64,000 bases of DNA from Cheilinus undulatus. Lineage: Eukaryota > Chordata > Actinopteri > Labriformes > Labridae. The DNA is taken from positions 23,402,196-23,466,195 of the forward strand of contig NC_054873.1 in NCBI RefSeq assembly GCF_018320785.1, given 5' to 3'. The notes under the pieces are model-generated. The model was not told the origin of the DNA. It made no database searches and worked only from the letters and a program-made list of their open reading frames with translations. Positions 1 through 11,800 of this stretch are shown here, one piece after another (within the stretch, counting starts at the first letter, position 1; each line of letters opens with the position of its first letter). A program made the position numbers and the translations under genes.

Positions 1-349
1 CTTTTCCCCTACATTTTCCCTAGAGGAGATTCTTGATGAGTGATGTATTGGACTTATTTCTTAGAAAAGAAATAAGAGGTACTGCTCTGTCGACAGGGGA
101 TGCCAAAAACAAAACAAAACAAAACAAAAAGAATGCTTTTCAAAGGAGCTTTAAATAACACTCCAGTGTTGTATATCATTTAATATTACGACTGAAAAAG
201 CAATGTGTGCCGTGTTGTAACACAATCTGCCATAAATACTTTAGATGGTTTATGTTTTATTGTTTACAGTCAAATTAGGGATGCCTGGAATTGGATTTTT
301 GTCAATATGTTAATATTTAGAAATTCGGTTTGGCTGGTACTGACATAAC
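1..349. other. upstream flank, nothing recognised
   Basis: AT-rich DNA upstream of ciart. It holds a short AAAAC simple repeat at about 109-129. I see no coding exon, RNA gene or recognisable element here. Confidence 0.5.
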
Positions 350-1434
350 CTGGGTTTCTATTACAGTTTTTTCACAAAATAAAAGCGATATTTCTTAAAT
401 TTCAGCTAATGTGTTTCCATTGAAGGGAGTTTTGGGCATGAGCCTAGTCTGCAAGAAAGCTGGATGTTCAAAACCTGTTGCGTGTTGATGCGGTTATGAT
501 TATATCTACAGCGTCTGCCTTGATAATTTTTAACAAAAGACGAAGGCAACGGATGATAGCCACGTATAAGGGTATAAATATGATGTAAAGAAAGGTCCCG
601 TCTCCTCTTCTGTCCACACATACCGTGACATGGTGTCTCAGAGTATACTGGTCATGTGACACCATACGTCACGTCCTGTGACTTGTAAATGTGGAAAAAA
701 GTGTTTCAGTTGCAGTGTTAATTTTGGCAGCTATTTTTAGTTTTAGTCTTTAAATGGAATGCATTTTAGTTTTAGTCACATTTTAGTCATTTCTGTCCTT
801 TTTAGTTTTAGTCTAGTTTTAGTCGACGAAAACTCAGAAACATTTTAGTCTAGTTTTAGTCCATAAAAAGTCATCACATTTTAGTCTTTACTTTTAGTCC
901 AAGCATTTATTTTCTTGCCTAAATCTGGTACCAAATCATGGTAGTGTGTTCTATGCATTCTGCCAAACCTGGGGTCCCTGCTTTCTACAGCTGAGAGGCA
1001 GAAGAGATACAGCTGCATTGTTTTTTTGACAGATTTACCCACAGTGGAGAAATATCATGGATTTCGAATGTCCAATGAAAACTACATTACATTTTGGTCT
1101 AGTTTAAGCCATCTTGACAAAAACTTAACTTAGTTTTTGTCAGTTTTAGTCATCACAGATCCATTTTTAAGTTTTAGTCTAGTTTTTGTCAGGGAAAAAA
1201 AGGCTGTCAACGAACATTTTTAGTCATAGTTTTAGTTGACAAAATTAACACTGGTCCGTTGAACTTTTGCGTTATATCTGTTTATCGAAATTTTTGAAAA
1301 ACTTCCTCATGAGAGTGTAAAAACTTTTCAGCGATATTTGAGAGGTTTTTTGAAATTTAGGTGTTTCCATTACCAGTTTTTTATTGCACTATTTAGATTT
1401 TGCTCATTTCTAAGGGTAATGGAAATGCAGCCAG
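350..1434. mobile_element. degenerate inverted-repeat DNA element, interrupted
   Basis: The left end (about 350-420) and the reverse complement of the right end (about 1330-1434) resemble each other: a GTTTCTATTAC / ATTTCCATTAC core, then A/T-rich sequence with a GCGATATTT motif. This looks like a non-autonomous fish DNA element with degenerate terminal repeats. A second element at 713-1253 sits inside it, so this one is older. The short ORFs inside resemble no protein I know. Confidence 0.45.
713..1253. mobile_element. hAT-like MITE rich in TTTTAGTC repeats
   Basis: The termini are a perfect 14-base inverted repeat, CAGTGTTAATTTTG at 713 and its complement ending at 1253. The interior is a degenerate array of TTTTAGT(C) units. 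The flanking 8-mers 705-712 and 1254-1261 agree at 6 of 8 positions, which fits the 8-bp target duplication of the hAT superfamily. It has no coding capacity. The superfamily assignment is inferred from the termini and the duplication length only. Confidence 0.7.
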
Positions 1435-1716
1435 TGATATTGGGCTATAAATGATGTTTGCACCTAAGACTTCCGTCATTATGATGCAATTTAAAGTTTA
1501 AGGATGAACAAAGAAACAAACTTCAGTCCTCAAAAACACTTTAAATCTAATGAATGACAAGTAACAAAGAAAAAGATTTCAGCTTACATAGGTCTGTTAC
1601 TCCAGCCTAAAGCTCTGTAAACTTATTTGTACTTGTGGTCAATATTTGCAGCTGATATTGGAGTTTATTTTCATATTTGCCATTATAAATAATGAACTTT
1701 TTTAAAGATATATTTT
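1435..1716. other. intergenic DNA, nothing recognised
   Basis: AT-rich sequence between two repeat elements with no recognisable gene or repeat. Confidence 0.4.
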
Positions 1717-2349
1717 TGTGCTTTTTATGCCTTTATTCACAGAAGAGGACAGTAGATAAATCAGAAACACAGATTAGAGTGGCAGAGAGACATGCGGGAA
1801 AGGACACATAGGCCAAACCTGGACCCAGGCTGCCCACATACATGAGGCACAATCTACCCACAAGGCCAGTGGTTCTCAACTGGTGGGTCAGGACCCAAAG
1901 GTGGACTGTGGAGCTGTTCTTAGTAGGTCACGAAGATGTGGTTGGAAAGAACTGCCTTAAAGTGATTATTGTGATTAATGGATTGGTGTAAGCACACATA
2001 CACCTGTATTTAATGTGGTTTTCCATGATAACAAGTATATTTTGGTTATTTTAGCTAGATTTAAACTTATCTCATTTTCTGGGGAAACAAATCTGTTTTT
2101 CTCATTTTAAGGAGCTAGTTTCACAGAATATCAAGGGAACAACTAAAATGTACCTCTTATCAGGAGGAAATGAATAAAATACAATATATTGCAGCATGTC
2201 AGTAACTTTTCTCAATATCTTTTGTTAAATAAACTTCAGCTGTTGAAAATTTAAGACATTTGGGTAGTGATAGCACATTCAAGGGGTAGTGGTGGGTCCT
2301 GAGGCTGGACCAGTTAAGAAGCACTATGCTAGGCCATCTGAGTGCCCCA
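1717..2349 (-). repeat. tRNA-like SINE, split by a hAT insertion
   Basis: The pieces 1717-1866 and 2327-2349 read on the - strand as the same repeat that lies intact on the + strand at 25696-25856. Shared features are the tRNA-like head (CCTAGTG), the GCATGTCTCTC core, the CTGTTTC..GACTCT-type segment and a tail ending AAGGCATAAAAAG. The 460-bp interruption at 1867-2326 is a separate hAT-like element. The family is inferred to be a tRNA-derived SINE because the second copy keeps A-box and B-box-like motifs. Confidence 0.6.
1867..2326. mobile_element. hAT-like MITE inserted into a SINE
   Basis: The left terminus CAGTGGTTCTCAACTGGT and the complement of the right terminus TAGTGCTTCTTAACTGGT form an 18-bp inverted repeat with three mismatches. 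This is the typical CAGTGGTTCTCAA end of fish and mammalian hAT non-autonomous elements. It has no ORF. The flanking 8-mers (1859-1866 and 2327-2334) are each near CACTAGGC, the unbroken sequence in the second SINE copy. Confidence 0.75.
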
Positions 2350-2881
2350 ATAATGAACATTTTAAACTACAATCTTTCAAAACCAAAGTTATGCTGACAG
2401 TATTGTGCACCCCAGAATTTTTTTTTTTTTTAAATTGAATCAGAAAATTCTTTTGTGGCTAACTTCACTGTTCACATGTTTCAATTACATAATTATGTAA
2501 CAATCTATCTTCACCATGTTTTGCAAGGATTATATTTATAATTAGGTATTTCTACTTTTACTTAAGTGAATGGTTTACTTCTTCCACCTCCTAACTTAAG
2601 GGGGAAAATCTGTCTAGACCAGATAACCAGACAATCCGTGTTCAAATATAGTCTACTGAAGTGTCCTTGAGCAAACTCTAGCATGAATGAGCCCTCACAG
2701 CTGCTCCTGAAACTGCTGAGTGCGCCTTTACCATGTAGCTCTGCTCAGCTGCTCTTTGACATGCCTCAAGTCAGGCATCATCACCCTCATCCCGATGATA
2801 TAATGAAGAAGAATGCCTGCAGAATGACCAAAACTATCCCTGGACTGACTTTTCGCCCAGCTGCTGAAAATGTAACCGATC
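2350..2881. other. ciart upstream region, nothing recognised
   Basis: AT-rich, with a poly-T run near 2420, becoming more GC-balanced after 2650. A short ORF starting at 2683 has no recognisable similarity and overlaps the promoter, so it is not called as a gene. Confidence 0.4.
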
Positions 2882-3048
2882 CGCGTGTCCACGTGTTTGT
2901 GTCATTTCCATGTCATTTGCATATGTAAACCGGCCTCGCCTATCGCTCCGCAGCTGCACCAAAGCGAGACACCCATTCGTCAGACAGGTTCATCTAAGGG
3001 GCCAATGGGAGAACCCGTGCGCGCGAGCCCCGCCCCGTCAGACACGTT
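2882..3048 (+). promoter_or_regulatory. ciart: ciart promoter with E-boxes
   Basis: Just upstream of the first ciart exon lie a canonical E-box CACGTG (2890-2895), an adjacent E-box-like CGCGTG (2882-2887), an E'-type CACGTT (3043-3048), an octamer ATTTGCAT (2915-2922), a CCAAT motif (3002-3006) and a GC box (about 3028-3036). The stretch from about 2930 is CpG-rich and no TATA box is evident. CIART is known as a CLOCK:BMAL1 target repressed through E-boxes, so these sites are credible clock elements. Occupancy is inferred. Confidence 0.6.
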
Positions 3049-3204
3049 GCCTTGGGAGAAGCAACACGGGCTGATCACTGGCTGTACCTCCTCTCTCACT
3101 CACACGCTGCACGTCCAACACATCAGCTGCTCTCTCCCCGACAGTCCTGCTGGATTAACCGCCGAGCACCGGAGGAGTTCAACCGGCCGCTGCATCCTGG
3201 GAAG
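3049..3204 (+). other. ciart: ciart non-coding exon 1 (5'UTR)
   Basis: A GC-rich segment ends in a good donor (GAAG|GTAGGT, intron from 3205), and the next acceptor is at 5401-5406 before the coding exon. The 5' limit (transcription start) cannot be fixed by eye, so 3049 is nominal. The ORFs that cross this exon run through the donor and are not considered coding. Confidence 0.55.
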
Positions 3205-5406
3205 GTAGGTCCGACTCAGCTCCATCTTTGTTTCTGCACCACCCCAGTTAACATCACCGCTTATTATTATTATCATGAATGTATCTCTGTGGATGCAAAT
3301 CCGTATGCTTTAATGTCTAAAATCATCACAGGATCTGAGTCAGACACGATGCTCTCATATTAACGCTTTACCCTTGACGATAAATTAGACGACATGGCAG
3401 GTGAATGTGCGTGATTTTAGTTATTACTATCCGCGTTTGGGGTTTTATATAATCTAACAGTGCATGCTGCCAAACTTACTATGACTGATGAGGAAGTCCA
3501 TTGTGTCTGTTACCAAACTGATCTGAATGTAGGCCTATAGGCGGACTGACCGGATCACCCTCTCTATTATTTCAACTGAAGAGACTTTAGTTTCAACTTC
3601 TCATAGAGGGGTTATTACATAATGCACGTTCATTACCCTTTTTCTTTCTTTGCATTTAAATCTGATCCTGTCTGTGTGTGGTGCTCGGCATCTCTGTTCA
3701 TGTGCCCCACCTACACAGGTACATGGAGAGCACAAGGGCTCACTCATGGTTATTTTGTCAAAGAAATGTGCCATATGGTACATGTATGAAGACTTTGTAA
3801 GACTCGCAGCTATAAGGTTTAATTTTCTGTCTGAAACAGTGGAAGACAGCAGGCCTGGGAGATGCTTTCAAAGGCCTGGGACAAGTGGATGATTGAACAA
3901 GTGTAGCACATGATGTGTGGTGTTTTATAGGAGATTTACATCAGATTAAAACTAAATAGGGCCTACTTTGTATCAGCTGTAACAAATGTGAAAAGTTATT
4001 TAATTCTAATGTCCTTATGAACAGGGATTTCCAGCTGGTACTGTTCTCTTGGTGTAGCAAGGCTTCTTGTGTGTTTGAGGATTAGTTTGTCATAGGATGT
4101 AGGGATATAATATAGAGTTAAAGAGATTTAGATACATAATTATATGTGATGTGTAATTGCCAAGTATGATAAAGGGCACTTTGCACTTTTACTAGATTTC
4201 TATCTCACTATTAAGTAAAAATGTCATTTTCTATAAAGATGTGGTGCGTGCAAAAGAGGTATGTTGACAGTTGTATACACGTTTTATAAAATAAACTGAG
4301 ATGTAACTGAGTTAAACATATCTGAACTGTGTGTTTCTAAATTTTAAACATCTTGGGTTTGGAATTCAAAGAGAAGAAATGAGATCTTTCATCGTATCTT
4401 GATGTCGGACGTTCTTTATAATTTCTATCTGGCAGTACTTTCCTGGTAGTGTTCTTCTCTTTTCTGTCTATTTGTGATATATTGGAGCGCATAAATCTTG
4501 CACATCTCCTCCACCCCTCAGCAACAAAAGGATCAGAGAGTGTTCATCCTTGGACAAAGAACCACAGGGCCATTCTCTGTTCTGCTGTCAAATTTGACTA
4601 GAGATAGCCTAAGCAGCACTCTAAAATGCCAAAAATAGTCCCGTGTGCTGAAAACGCTCCTCTCACTTCCTTCATGTCCTAATCTGTGAGGAAACATGTT
4701 GGGAGAGATGTACAGATCTCACAAGCTTCCAGTAAGAGCGTTTGGTAGGAGGAGTCTTTATCATCCTTCTTGTTGTGAGCCATTAGTGCCAGGCTCTTAT
4801 TTTGTAAAATCCTTTCTTCCCCCCCTCACAAGTGTCACTTGTGTTGACGGGCAGTCTGAGGCGCTGGTCGTCATGGTGGCAGACCCCTGCTCCCTCTGAA
4901 TAAACAAGCTAACAATGTCCATGAATGATTTTGGTGGTGGCAGCTGGCTGAGCTTGAATGCAGGGTAAAAGCGCTCGAGCTGGAGAGACTGTAAAATGTA
5001 TAAACTTGCTCTTGTGTGACGTCATGATGTTGAGATTTATGGTGTCAGGAGAAGATTGGAGACCTGGAGCGCTCTGTAGATCACTGTGGAGACTCAAATG
5101 TTTGGTGTTTGCTTTTGATGGTGGCTGGTCTGTGTTTACAGGCTCAGGTGTTACAGCTGCAAAACAAACAGGTCATTGTGGTCTCAACAACTGTGGTCTC
5201 ACCGCCACCATCTGCTCTGCTTGCTTTCTGCCTTTATTCATGCCTGCTTGGCCTTAAATGCTGAGTTTCTGTAGGTTTTTATCCAAACTAACCTGCAGTG
5301 TGCTTACCTTCACCTTGCTGTGGCAGTTTCTCATCTTCCTCACCATGCTACTTTTTTTAAACCTTTGATATGTTGGATAATAGTAACAGTGAATCTCTGT
5401 CTGCAG
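3205..5406 (+). other. ciart: ciart intron 1
   Basis: A 2.2-kb intron from GTAGGT to CTGCAG. No repeat or additional exon was recognised inside it. Several short ORFs are unremarkable. Confidence 0.5.
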
Positions 5407-5860
5407 GTCAGTGATGGTCAGTGCGAGTTAAACCCTGCAGCCAAGGATGTCTGCTACAGATTCGGACAACTCCATTGACTGGCTGGCTAGTGACAATGAG
5501 GACAATGAGAGCGAACGGGAGTCTGACTGTTCCGCAAAGCACAGCCAGACAGTGGCTCCTCGCTCCCCCAGCGCCGCCCCCCTACACCTGGGCCCATCTG
5601 ACAGCAGCTGCCGCCGGGGCAGCGAGGTGAAGGGGGGCGACAACGACTGGAGCGAGGTCAGGGAGGCCTCCAGCCGGGGATCTCCACTTGGCTGCACGGA
5701 GACGTGGGACAGCTCCATTGGACTGTATAAAACACAACAAGGAGGAAAAACAAACGGCAAGAACACTCAGCAAGCACTGAAGAGGCCTCACAGCTTCACA
5801 GAGGAGAAAAGGCAGCTCATTTCCAATGTTTCAGACAGGAAACGGCTGCTCAATCGGAAG
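5407..5860 (+). CDS. ciart: ciart exon 2 (start codon)
   Basis: Acceptor CTGCAG at 5401-5406; an alternative AG at 5439-5440 would only shorten the 5'UTR. ATG is at 5447 and the donor AAG|GTGAGC is at 5860/5861. It encodes residues 1-138 and ends in phase 0. Confidence 0.88.
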
Positions 5861-8800
5861 GTGAGCGCCTCTGTAACTTATGTCTGCTTCTCACAGAAGG
5901 TGGTTGGCAGTGTCAGCTAAACTAGAGCATGCCCTGTTACCTAGATCGTCTCCCCTGCTGGTTGTACAGAGGTCTCGTGCATGACATTTCCAGTAAAAGT
6001 GGTCCTCCCCTATAGCTCTATAGGAACAGTTAGTCATGCTTTTCTCAAGAATTTGAGTCATCCCTTCACAACTCAAACTCTGTCAATCTAAAGGACAGCA
6101 GGGGAGGTGTTTGCTTTAACTTAATCATGTTTAGTGGCTGTTAAACTCACATTTTCACAGATTTATAACCTACTTTTAACCATTTTTGGTTTACAGTGCA
6201 TGGAGCTACAATGCTACATTCACCCACTGTCACTGATACTGAATGGCCTTCGATCAGGGAGATACAGAGAACGTAAGTCATTGGTTTTATCTGAAGAATC
6301 TCAGATTCTCACTTTAAATAACTATCTTTGTCTCATCTTGTCCGTCACTCTTATTGTGTGTTGGAGAAAATAACAGACTGGACAGACAGCGTGCCATACT
6401 TAGTGGAATATAAGTCGTTGAGATTTGAGAGGGAGATGTTTGAAACATGTTGTTGTGATCTATCATATAACCACAAGTATTTCCTGCGTATCCTCATGAG
6501 TGTCTACCCTTTATAATGGAGCTCTTCTAAGGTGAAAGTTCACTCACAAAGTACACTGTTTTCACATCTCCTTTAAGAGTGAAAATGAACTGCAGTTTAT
6601 TTTCATGTAAGAAAAACAAATTTGTAAATGAGCTGCTTGGCTAAGATGAATGAGAATGCAGTGTACTGCAGTATTCAGTAAAGCAGATAAGCTTTATATA
6701 AAGTCTATGGGAGATAATGCTTTTGTTAGAGATAGCCTTTAAAACTGCTTCATTTTGTCAAAACCAGACCTGGTGTGACCCAACACTTCCTGCCCATAGA
6801 GTCAGGGAGCCTGCCCCCCCCCCAACCACACATTTCACACAACCCATCTGCTGCACAGACTCACCGCTGTTGTCAACAGAGTTCACGCAGCTCATAGTAC
6901 AAATTTCCTCTTTTGCAGGACTCAGCAGTTTCCAGGAGAGTGTGGCCATGGACCGGATTCAGAGGATCATGGGTGTCCTGCAAAACCCCTGCATGGGGTG
7001 AGTGTTCTCAGTGTACCCCCACTGGGGTTGTCACAATGCCACAATTTCAATCTTTGGCAGTATTTTTGTAAAATCCAATTATACTGATACCTCTTATGAC
7101 ACCACTGCAACCAAAGAGGAGCTTGTGCACCCCATATTGGGTCATTTATTTCTTGAATTGCACAAATCTGTGATTTTTGGCCAGTGTAGTAGAGCAATTT
7201 AGACAGCTTGCCTGCATTTTGGTGGATTTATTCCCCCCTTACACAACTGTCCTCTTAAAAGAGGTAGCATTGCAAAGTTCTGGTTTTTTTTTTTGATAAT
7301 ACTGATCACAAAAGTAAGAATTTTGCTATTTGAAAACATTGCTGGTGTCCAGCTAAAACATTGTATCTCAATTTTTCCTTTTTTTCATAAATCAGTACTA
7401 CTGGTGACCCTTTACATATGTCAGTTTTAACAAATTCTAAAGCAACAAAAAGTGTAAAAAAAAAAGCCATTCCATCTTAAATTAATTGGAAAATACAGTG
7501 TTTTTTTGCATTCACTTGAAAAGAGGTGATTTTGGAGATATGAGTTTTTGGCCTGAAGCCAGCTATATTTTATCAAAAAGTACTCCAAAATTAAAAAAAT
7601 TTGACAACCTCAACCTCTATAATGTCAAAAAATGTAGCAATAAGCTTTACAAATTGCTATTCTTTAACCTGGGTTATATAGCGCTTCAGTCAAAACATTT
7701 TAGAAATGCTAGAATTGTTTTTCACGGTCATGTAGGTCAAAGTGGTCTCCATCATGTCTGCGACACATGGCTCACAGCAGGTCGCCCTGCGATGTGAGGA
7801 GCTGCTGCCCCCACACACTCAGGATAAATTTTCTGCCGAGATGGCTGGCTCGCACTTTAGCGGGGCATCTTGTTAAAAATGTATCAGGCTCCACTGTGAG
7901 AGCAGCACACTTGTGTCTGCCTGATTAGCTCTCCACTGGCCAGACGGTATAATGGAGTATGATATCACCCCTCTGAAAGAGAAAGTCTTTGTCCCTGTAA
8001 TACAATCATTTTGAAATGTTGGATGTTTTACTTTTGTTTGTTAGCAAATAGCTTCCACTTTAGGGCTCTCGAGCATCGTATTCTCTTTATTAAGAGAAAG
8101 GCAATTTAGTTAAATTAAGATCACAATAACATAATATTTCCTAATACTAATATTATGACATATATATCATTTACATATAGAATATTAAAACTTAAACTGT
8201 CTGACACTAATGGTCCAGACTAATTGCTTTGATTAGGGCTGCAAATGTTGATGTTATTAGCTGTTATAATTAAGAACATGTGAAATGTCTTGTGCCCGTT
8301 GACTCTAAATTTAACAACATAATCTACAAAGTAATAGCATTTCATAATCTTATCAACCTAATATGGTTATACTACAATTAGATGATTTAAATAGTGGCTC
8401 AATGCATAATTTCTTTTAGAAAATGAAGCCGAGTCTGTCTTGCATCGAGGTTTACAGATCTATAAGACAGAGCAGTGCTGAGATGGCACAGACTAATTGG
8501 AGGCCTCACCCACCAGCTGCTGCCTTCATATGGGAGACAAAGAGTGGGTGTGGCAGACTCCCTGCAGACAGCCGGGGCAGAGGCTGGAAGGTGGACTGCG
8601 CCCCCCCTTCTCTTCATCGCTCTCTGTGCCTGCTCTGTGCTGCCAGCTGGCAGCCCCTGCAGCAACACAATGGCAGATAGGATCAAAGTGACTTTTTTAG
8701 CAGTCACTGTTGCAGATAAGCTTTCGCATGAATTTAACATGCTCTGAATGGGAGTGCAGCAGGAAGGTCCTGATCATATGACACGCTCTAATCCCTACCC

Positions 8801-11800
8801 ACCATCTGGTTCTGACGGGTAGGAGTTAATGGGACGCTGCTGTCCGCCGTCTACCTCCGACGAGGACTGCGTCACCATGACAAGTTTATTTTCACGGTGA
8901 CGCTGAGACCGCAGTGGATTTGGTGTTTATATTTAGAGGCGAGTAGAACTATTATACACTGGGCCACGTGTGAGCTCAAAACATGTGAGAAATGTTCTCC
9001 ACCCCCCCCATCCATCCACACACACACAGATTGAGTACAAGCGTTGCTAAGGGAGTGTGTGTTCACCCACTGCTCAAGATTGCATATTTCCTGTGTGAGC
9101 TTGATGTTGAGATAAGATTTCAGAAAAGAGGTGGGCAAGATTTTAGAGGATTACTCAGATCAACTCGATTAAATCTCTCTCTGCTTGTTTCTTTCTCTCC
9201 TTTCCTCAGGGAAAAATACATCACTATCATTCTTAAAATGGAGGAAATGCTAAAGAGCTGGTTTCCAAATGTAAAACTCCAAGACCAACTTGCTGACCCT
9301 CAGACAGAAGAAGCCGTTCCTACCAAGAAACTGAAGGTAAGTTCGAACAAAAGCTGAAGTGTTGTGTAGGAACTCTTGGGTTACACAAGGCCTGCTGCCA
9401 AGAACATATGGTGACGACGCGGTGAAAGAGGGACCAAAAATATCTATTATTATTTAATTACAGGTGTGGGACAGAGAAGGGAGGATTAAAAGCTATTTTT
9501 GCAAAGGTATTACTGCAGTCTCAGGTTCGCTAAGAACAATGACAGAGGAGAAAAGGTAATTTTGGAGGAGTGTTGCTAAGGGATAAGAAAGGTCACAATG
9601 CTCTGGAACATTCCGTTGCATTTCATTGGAAAGGGTTTATTTCAGTGGCTAATCCCGACACACCCTCTTATAAACAGGAATGTCATGCAGCTTATTTCAC
9701 AGTCACCTTAAAATAAGATGTTTTCTCGTCGTAACTGTTATTTTATAACAATATATTCAATGCGACACAATACATTAGTATAGATTCACAAAAACTAAAC
9801 ATAAAAAGGATGACACACATTTTTACCTTACTTGTTAGTCAAAGTTTAAGCATCCCTAAACTCACTGATTTGGGGTCATGTCCCACAGATTTGCCACTGT
9901 AAAGCCTGTTTCAGACTGGGAGCTTGTTTTGCTGCTTGCGTGTGCTGTGCGTGTCTGCACTGGCTCCTGCTGGTGCGGCTTTTAACACAGGGCGCGAGTT
10001 TGCTGCGTGTCAGCCAAATCTCCCTGCTCTCAAAGCTCTGTCCTTCTTCACAAGTTTTACCTGAATAAACCCCGTACACACTACTTGATATAGTGTATAG
10101 AGGAAGTATGTCGGGAACTATTCAAAACCAAAGCATTCTGTACAAGTGGAAGGAGTTTCTTAACAGAAATGCCGAACCAGGCTTTTAATTTGAAAAGCAC
10201 AAACCAGAAAAGCACTTACTGTGTTTAACTTTCTTGTGACATATTCTACCAGTTTTGAGACAGTCTCACTAATAGTAGATCGTTAGAGAACAACTTTGTC
10301 AAATAGGCGAATTTCCGCTTGTGGCCTTCCTCAGGGTTATCAAGAAACACATTGTAAACATATTCTATGTGCATATGTGCTACAGCAATGTAAATATGAC
10401 TCTCCATTTATCATTTTCCTGTCTAATATGGTCCATAGCCGCACGCAGTGTGCGAAAAAAATAGGCGAGACTTCGAATCTCTCCATGCCTGAGCCACGCG
10501 TATCAGGCGTGCGAGATGTGACACGCATGCAGGCAGTCTGAAAGCCCTGACCTGTTAACATGCAATCAAACTGAAAATCCAGGAGTGTTGCAGTCAAGAC
10601 GTGCATGTCACGCTTCCAGTCTGAAACAGGCTTTGGTGTTTTTTGGTCTTATCAAAGTTGTTTTTGGCCACAGCAGGCAGCTGTTTTCTCTGATTAACCC
10701 AGTGTACACAACCCCAAACAGCAGACAGATTAAGTTAGCAACAAGCTAATGAACACAGTGGAGCGACTAAAAGCCTGATCATTTTTTTTGTAGGAGCTTG
10801 GCAAGACTCAAACAGATTAAAGGAAGGAAAATGAGCAGGGCAGTCTGTGTGGTTTTTACAAGTCTTTTTGCTTCCTCCCAGTATCTAAAAAAAGATTTTA
10901 AATGAATGAGGTAGTCTATTTTTGCTTACATCATTTGTTTATTGAAAGATGAGATGCTCTGAGTGCAGATTAGTGCTTTTTGTGTGTTTTTGTCATTGTA
11001 GTGTAGTATTGTGAGGTATGCTACTATTACTGAAAGGCTGGAAAGTTGGAAGTTTTCACTTATCTTGTATTGCTACAAGGTTTCTACCTGCTATTTTAAG
11101 CTGTAAACAGAGTAGACTTGTTACAATACCAAAATTTTGAATTTGATAAAAATAAAAGTCAAACTATATCACAGAAGTCCTAGATACCCTTTATGTGGTA
11201 ATTTCTTGTTTATTACATAAAAATGGCACAAGTCAGTGGTTCTTAAATGGTGTGGCAAGGAATACTTGTGTGCCTTCAGTCAAGTCTTGTTGTGCCATGG
11301 GAATTTGTACGATGATACATAATCACTATTGTTGTACAAAGACCTATGTTACTGTAATGTGTTTTAAAGAGGGTATTTAGTATAGATATGGATATGGTTT
11401 GCCTTGAAATTTTGGCTTTATTCTAGGTGTGCCTTCAGGCAAATAAAGATTTGAAAACAACTTGGCTAACTAACTCAGCTGCAGTAACTAAATTAACTAA
11501 ACCAATTGCCCAAATGTTTGGGCATGGTTTCAGTACAGATGTATTTGATTTATTCAGTTGTTTCCTATGCTGCTGTTTTTAAAATGGACTTCTCAATACC
11601 ACTGATGATTAAAATAACTTGATTGAATCTTTTAAAAACCAAATCTTATCAAAAACTGTACCCCGAGTTGGCAATCTAGATAGGGAGAACATGAATGTTT
11701 TTAATTCTTTGTTTCTAGGGTGCCTTCAATATCTGGCAGAGACAAAGAAGTACTGATAGATGAATTATGGCTCATTGCATTGATTAATGGATGTCTGGTA

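Noticed and set aside
2683..3363. Three overlapping ORFs of 81-107 codons around the ciart promoter and exon 1
   Set aside because: They run across the exon 1 donor, overlap each other in different frames, and resemble no family. CpG-rich DNA commonly leaves such frames open.
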